A stretch of 9,187 nucleotides of DNA from Cyanobacteria bacterium HKST-UBA02 (GTDB lineage: Bacteria; Cyanobacteriota; Vampirovibrionia; Obscuribacterales; Obscuribacteraceae): assembly GCA_020431945.1 (NCBI GenBank), contig JAGQHH010000485.1, forward strand, positions 1-9,187. The letters run 5' to 3'. Of this stretch, positions 6,340-9,187 are shown one piece after another. Positions within the stretch are counted from its first letter, which is position 1. The number at the start of each line of letters is the position of its first letter. The position numbers and the translations under genes are program-made. The notes under the pieces were generated by a model. The model saw only the letters and a program-made list of their open reading frames with translations. It was not told the DNA's origin and ran no database searches.

Positions 6340-6793
6340 GATTTTGCTGGCCGAAGACCGGCCCGCAGACGCCGAGCTTACCCAGGAGGTCCTCGAGGAA
6401 TCCGGCATCTATTTCAACCTCACCGTAGTCCAGGACGGTCTGGAAGCCATGGCCTATCTCCAGCTCGCCGATCAGGGACTGGTCATCAACCCTGATATAG
6501 TGCTGGTCGATCTCAATATGCCCCAGCTGAACGGTCATATGCTGCTCGAGCGAATGCGCACCGTACTGGGGATCGAGGAGACACCGGTGGTGGTTCTCAC
6601 CGTCTCCAATCTCGATCAGGACATTGATAAAGCGCTCAATCTCGGCATGAATTACTACCTGAGAAAGCCAGCTCGCTCGGAGACTCTCGGCGAGCTGGTG
6701 AAAGAGATCTGCGAGCTCTGGTCCGTGGATCTGAACGAGGCGGAGGAGTCGGAGGAGTCGGAGGATTTTGATCCCGAGGAGAACTTATCATGA
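6323..6793 (+). CDS. Single-domain response regulator, CheY/Rcp1-like
   Basis: This 156-residue receiver protein has no output domain. Conserved positions are present: acidic pair Glu11-Asp12, phospho-acceptor Asp63 in VLVDLNMP, Thr93 in VLTVS, and Lys115 in LRKPA. The spacing and the DRPADAELT opening resemble Rcp1-type regulators that pair with kinases carrying an SHDLQEP H-box, as the upstream kinase does. The C-terminus (about 138-154) is a strongly acidic Glu/Ser tail not needed for the receiver fold. A Shine-Dalgarno (GGAG, 6310-6313) lies inside the kinase gene. The ATGA overlap with the following gene implies coupled translation. Output is presumably through protein contacts. Confidence 0.94.
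   Translation: MKRPIEILLAEDRPADAELTQEVLEESGIYFNLTVVQDGLEAMAYLQLADQGLVINPDIVLVDLNMPQLNGHMLLERMRTVLGIEETPVVVLTVSNLDQDIDKALNLGMNYYLRKPARSETLGELVKEICELWSVDLNEAEESEESEDFDPEENLS
6741..6765 (+). repeat. 9-bp in-frame tandem repeat in the response regulator tail
   Basis: The unit CGGAGGAGT repeats twice in full (6741-6749, 6750-6758) and once partially (6759-6765). It encodes the acidic Glu-Glu-Ser tail. The period is a multiple of three, so copy number could vary without breaking the frame. Confidence 0.8.
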
Positions 6794-7176
6794 AAAGTAT
6801 GATCACATATATAGTAGCGGGTAATCCCAATACCCCGGAAAAGGTGCTGAGAAAACTGGCTGAGAGCGGCGACTCGCGAATCCGCCGCCATGTGGCGGAG
6901 AATGAGGCGGTCACCGCCGGTCTGCTCGAGCTCCTGGCCTGGGACAGCGACCCGGAGGTGAGAGTGGCGGCGGTCTCGAACCGGCGCTGTCCTCGATATC
7001 TGGTCGAGGAGCTGCTGCGAACCGGCGACAACCAGACCCTCTTTCTTCTCGCCATGGAAAAGTGGGCGCCTCTCGATGTGCTCGGCGCTCTGGCCGAATC
7101 GGAGAATCCATTCATATCATTCCAGGCCCGGGAGACCCTGAGTATCAAAACGAGATCGGTGCCGGTTCTCAACTGA
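6790..7176 (+). CDS. Leucine-rich-repeat-variant (LRV)/HEAT-like repeat protein
   Basis: This 128-residue soluble protein is built almost entirely from about four helical repeats of 26-27 residues, beginning near residues 9, 35, 61 and 88. The pattern is V-A-x-N-P-x-T-P-x-x-V-L-x-x-L-A followed by a short acidic turn and an I/V-R pair, as in GNPNTPEKVLRKLAESGD. This matches LRV repeats, which make curved solenoids for binding proteins. There are no catalytic residues and no N-terminal cysteine cluster of the iron-sulfur LRV type. The start is firm: GAGGAGA at 6776-6782 lies seven bases upstream, and the ATG overlaps the response regulator stop (ATGA). Tight coupling to a kinase and a receiver without an output domain suggests an adaptor or output partner, which is an inference. 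Confidence 0.8.
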   Translation: MKSMITYIVAGNPNTPEKVLRKLAESGDSRIRRHVAENEAVTAGLLELLAWDSDPEVRVAAVSNRRCPRYLVEELLRTGDNQTLFLLAMEKWAPLDVLGALAESENPFISFQARETLSIKTRSVPVLN

Positions 7177-7208
7177 CAGCCCGGCTGTCTTTTGCTAGAA
7201 TTTCGACA
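7173..7208 (+). promoter_or_regulatory. Near-consensus promoter for a probable leaderless mRNA
   Basis: CTGACA (7173-7178, five of six -35 positions) and TAGAAT (7196-7201, five of six -10 positions) are separated by the ideal 17 bases. Initiation about seven bases after the -10 would fall on the A of the ATG at 7208. No Shine-Dalgarno precedes that ATG, which agrees with leaderless translation. The -35 overlaps the stop codon of the upstream repeat protein. Confidence 0.7.
7175..7193 (+). terminator. Short terminator-like dyad within the promoter spacer
   Basis: GACAGC (7175-7180) pairs with GCTGTC (7184-7189) over a three-base loop, followed by TTTT (7190-7193). The dyad is perfect over seven bases per side around C7182. 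It could end the kinase operon transcript immediately after its last stop codon. Because it lies between the -35 and -10, it could equally be an operator. The T-run is short, so termination strength is uncertain. Confidence 0.45.
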
Positions 7209-7780
7209 TGATCACCGATCGGATTCCGAAAAGCTCCAGTAAACGCAGCGAATATGAGCGCAGCGACGCCTTGCTCACCATAGCGAAGCTGCCGGTGGAG
7301 CCGTTCCGCAGCCTTTCGGCGGAGCTGGAGGTGGCCCTCAAACAAGAGAGCCAGAAAGATGTCCGCCGCATAGCCAATCAGATATCGAAAGAGTTCGCAC
7401 GGGCAGCGGGCATCGAGGCGGCCACGGTCAGCGTCCTGGGAGCCAGGCCACTGGAAGTATCCGAATCACAGGAATTCGAGCTCTTCGGCGACTACCAGCC
7501 TGACACCCAGAAGATCAGACTGTGGATGCGCACCGCCGTCCACAAACGCACCACAGCCTTCGGGACTTTTCTAAGCACCCTCTGTCATGAGCTCTGCCAC
7601 CACTGGGACATGGTCGGCCTGGACCTGCCCAATACCTACCATACCCGCGGTTTCTATATAAGAGCCGGTCTGCTCTATCACCACATGCGGGGCACCCCTG
7701 TCCGCCCCCTGGTTTTCGACGAGCTCCGAGGCGGTCTTTTCGCCATCAACTGGCCCCGGACCATGAAAGGCGCCAGATAG
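7208..7780 (+). CDS. Putative SprT-like zinc metallopeptidase
   Basis: This 190-residue soluble protein has a zinc-binding HELCH motif (His127, Glu128, His131) in a helix reading FLSTLCHELCHHWD. A third ligand candidate is His145 in the following HTRGFY stretch. The LYHHMRGTP segment (156-164) after it resembles small uncharacterised SprT/WLM-like metallopeptidases from several phyla. Residues 1-60 are charged, probably helical and without recognised domains. The C-terminus lacks a zinc ribbon. There is no signal peptide, so it should act in the cytoplasm; its substrate is unknown. The start is chosen from the promoter geometry, which puts the transcript start on this ATG. The downstream gene converges, with only 14 bases between the two stop codons. 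Confidence 0.75.
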   Translation: MITDRIPKSSSKRSEYERSDALLTIAKLPVEPFRSLSAELEVALKQESQKDVRRIANQISKEFARAAGIEAATVSVLGARPLEVSESQEFELFGDYQPDTQKIRLWMRTAVHKRTTAFGTFLSTLCHELCHHWDMVGLDLPNTYHTRGFYIRAGLLYHHMRGTPVRPLVFDELRGGLFAINWPRTMKGAR

Positions 7781-7794
7781 TATCCGAAAACAGG

Positions 7795-9057
7795 TCAGCC
7801 CTCGCTTGCTACAGTCGGCGTGCTCTTGCGAGCTCGCTTCTCGAAAACATCGCTCCAATCAATTCGGCCTGTGGCCTGCATGACGACGAAGAGAGTGGCG
7901 ATGCACAGAATCGTTATAACAAGACCGGTGAACCTCTCGAAAAAGAAGGTATAAGAGAAGAGCACCAGATAGATGAGCTGGGCGATTCCCACCTCGACGA
8001 AGGCAAAGCGGTTCGAGACCACCAGCCTCATATATGACACCACCAGGGATACCGAGACTATGGCGCTTATCAGAAATGCCTGCTCCACCTGAATATGATC
8101 CACCAGATATGCCATCAAGAGATGAAAGCTGAAGAAAGCGGCACCGATGAAGAAATAGTTCATGGGGTGGACTTTCAGCCCCTTGATGGTGGTCGACATG
8201 AAGAGAAGGAAATAGAAGAGAAAGAGCGAGACCGGAGCGAAAAAGGTCACCTCGCTCACCCAGGGTCCGGGGTTGAGCTTTTTGGGCATGGTCATACCGA
8301 TGGAATAGCCGGTGAGGAGATTCTCGTAAGACCAGACAAGCTGCCAGCCGCGGTCGAGCTTTTTCTTACTGGCAGGAGAGATACTACCCTGGGGAAAATC
8401 GATATCGTCGAAGTCGGTTTTCATAGTCAGGTCGAAGTTTCTAACCTGATTCACCGAACGCCCGAAAAGATAGTGCCAGTCGTTGAGACCCCGGGACTTG
8501 TATGAGATGCTCACGGTCCGATTGCCGTGACCTTCCAGCTCGATTGGCTCGGTGATTCTGTTGTCCACCGGATCGATCTTGATCACCTCCCGGTTTCCGA
8601 TCTTTATCTTCAGATCGTCATAGATCGCCTCGCTGGCAGGAAGAAAGAATTCCAGATAAACGAGCTTTTTGTCGTTGTCTGGATTGCTGATTATATAATT
8701 GCCGTCGAAATCGACTTTATAAGTGGAATACCAGAGGAGCCCCTTCTGTCTGTGCTCCAGGGAGAGATCCACAGCCACCTTGCTCGCGTCCATCAGAAGA
8801 TCGTGCCGGATTTTCGTGGGCACTATCTCGGTGATTGTCTTGCCGTCCTGCTCCCGGGTCACCCGGCTCATCTGCTCGGTCTCATAGAAGAACCCCGGGG
8901 CGACCTGGCTCTGGGGCGTCCCCCAGAGCTGGCCGACCCTTTCGCCCATGGCGCAATCGGAGCAGTCGGTTCGTTTGAGGATAGTCCCACCCAGGATCAT
9001 CCAGGCCAGGGACGTGCAAAGATAAATCAATACAATGGCGACGATTTGCTTGATCAT
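7795..9057 (-). CDS. CreD-like inner-membrane protein
   Basis: This 420-residue protein has one N-terminal membrane helix (about 6-24), a large extracytoplasmic region (about 25-268) and five closely packed C-terminal helices (about 270-290, 300-319, 326-346, 351-369, 376-394). The segment VHPMNYFFIGAAFF, followed by AYLVDHI and a final RIDW (398-401), matches CreD (PF06123), whose members are about 450 residues. Enteric CreD belongs to the CreBC regulon and affects envelope stress and colicin tolerance; its molecular role is poorly defined. No creB or creC lies alongside. Cys32 and Cys35 form a CxxC pair just after the first helix, facing the periplasm. No Shine-Dalgarno precedes the start. 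A later start would lose the N-terminal helix, so this ATG is preferred. Confidence 0.72.
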   Translation of the reverse strand: MIKQIVAIVLIYLCTSLAWMILGGTILKRTDCSDCAMGERVGQLWGTPQSQVAPGFFYETEQMSRVTREQDGKTITEIVPTKIRHDLLMDASKVAVDLSLEHRQKGLLWYSTYKVDFDGNYIISNPDNDKKLVYLEFFLPASEAIYDDLKIKIGNREVIKIDPVDNRITEPIELEGHGNRTVSISYKSRGLNDWHYLFGRSVNQVRNFDLTMKTDFDDIDFPQGSISPASKKKLDRGWQLVWSYENLLTGYSIGMTMPKKLNPGPWVSEVTFFAPVSLFLFYFLLFMSTTIKGLKVHPMNYFFIGAAFFSFHLLMAYLVDHIQVEQAFLISAIVSVSLVVSYMRLVVSNRFAFVEVGIAQLIYLVLFSYTFFFERFTGLVITILCIATLFVVMQATGRIDWSDVFEKRARKSTPTVASEG

Positions 9058-9187
9058 GGCGGCTTACCGTTTGTAATGCGTCCGACAGCTTCCATCATAG
9101 GAAGCCTGTGTCAAGAATCGAAGGGAAAGCTGTAAACTCCGGGATCTAATCCGGATCGCGCATATCGGGTAAGGGGGCATGCGTCGC
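9058..9187. promoter_or_regulatory. Upstream region of the CreD-like gene with dyad around a -10-like element
   Basis: Read on the - strand, TATGAT (9094-9099) resembles a -10 element and is framed by the inverted repeat GCTTCC (9088-9093) and GGAAGC (9100-9105). TTGACA (9109-9114) is a perfect -35 hexamer but lies only nine bases from TATGAT, so the two cannot serve one ordinary promoter. Farther right, TCCGG (9138-9142) and CCGGA (9151-9155) form a small dyad. An ATG at 9179 may begin a rightward gene, but only three codons are visible. Confidence 0.35.

Noticed and set aside
9094..9114. TTGACA and TATGAT as one promoter for the CreD-like gene
   Set aside because: The spacer is nine bases, too short for a sigma-70 promoter; at most one of the elements is used.
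8527..9135. Open frame of about 200 codons on the + strand opposite the CreD-like gene
   Set aside because: The - strand frame has clear membrane helices and family motifs; the + strand frame has none and is a shadow.
9171..9187. Start of a rightward gene at ATG 9179 with AAGGGGG before it
   Set aside because: The purine run ends one base from the ATG, too close for a normal ribosome binding site, and only three codons are visible.
1..9187. CRISPR array, tRNA, rRNA, insertion sequence or prophage
   Set aside because: No regularly spaced repeats, cloverleaf, rRNA-like stretch, transposase or terminal inverted repeats were seen.

Overview
This is a compact bacterial window of moderately high GC content. 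It carries eight genes on the + strand, all but the first complete, and one complete gene on the - strand. Its centrepiece is an apparent inorganic-carbon uptake cluster at positions 3-5021. The cluster holds a SulP-family anion/bicarbonate transporter (5' end outside the window), a protein with the Cys/His/Cys signature of LCIB-type (theta-class-like) carbonic anhydrases, an SbtA-family sodium-dependent bicarbonate transporter with an unusual secreted N-terminal extension, and a universal stress protein (UspA fold) placed directly after sbtA. No RuBisCO or carboxysome gene is visible, so the cluster may serve autotrophy, anaplerotic bicarbonate supply or pH balance.

The SulP gene and the carbonic-anhydrase-like gene abut as TGA-ATG in the same reading frame, so a single stop codon separates them from being one fusion protein. 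After the second gene come a short 13-bp tandem repeat, a probable intrinsic terminator, and a 150-base sbtA leader. That leader holds a 12-bp perfect palindrome and two mutually exclusive inverted repeats. sbtA and usp are translationally close: the usp ribosome binding site overlaps the sbtA stop codon.

Positions 5134-7176 form a second operon with overlapping genes: a membrane histidine kinase with a KdpD-like DUF4118 sensor region, a single-domain CheY/Rcp1-like response regulator, and a small leucine-rich-repeat-variant (LRV)/HEAT-like repeat protein. No DNA-binding output domain is present, so signalling probably acts by protein-protein contact. In the 35 bases after this operon, a stop codon, a short terminator-like hairpin and a near-consensus promoter overlap. 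The promoter's predicted start is exactly the A of the next ATG, suggesting a leaderless mRNA for a putative zinc metallopeptidase (HELCH motif). A convergent - strand gene encodes a CreD-like inner-membrane protein.

Taxonomy cannot be fixed from this window. The SbtA/SulP pair, the Rcp1-like response regulator and the kinase H-box of the SHDLQEP type all recur in Cyanobacteriota and their non-photosynthetic relatives. They also occur in other deep bacterial phyla, so any placement here is a weak inference.
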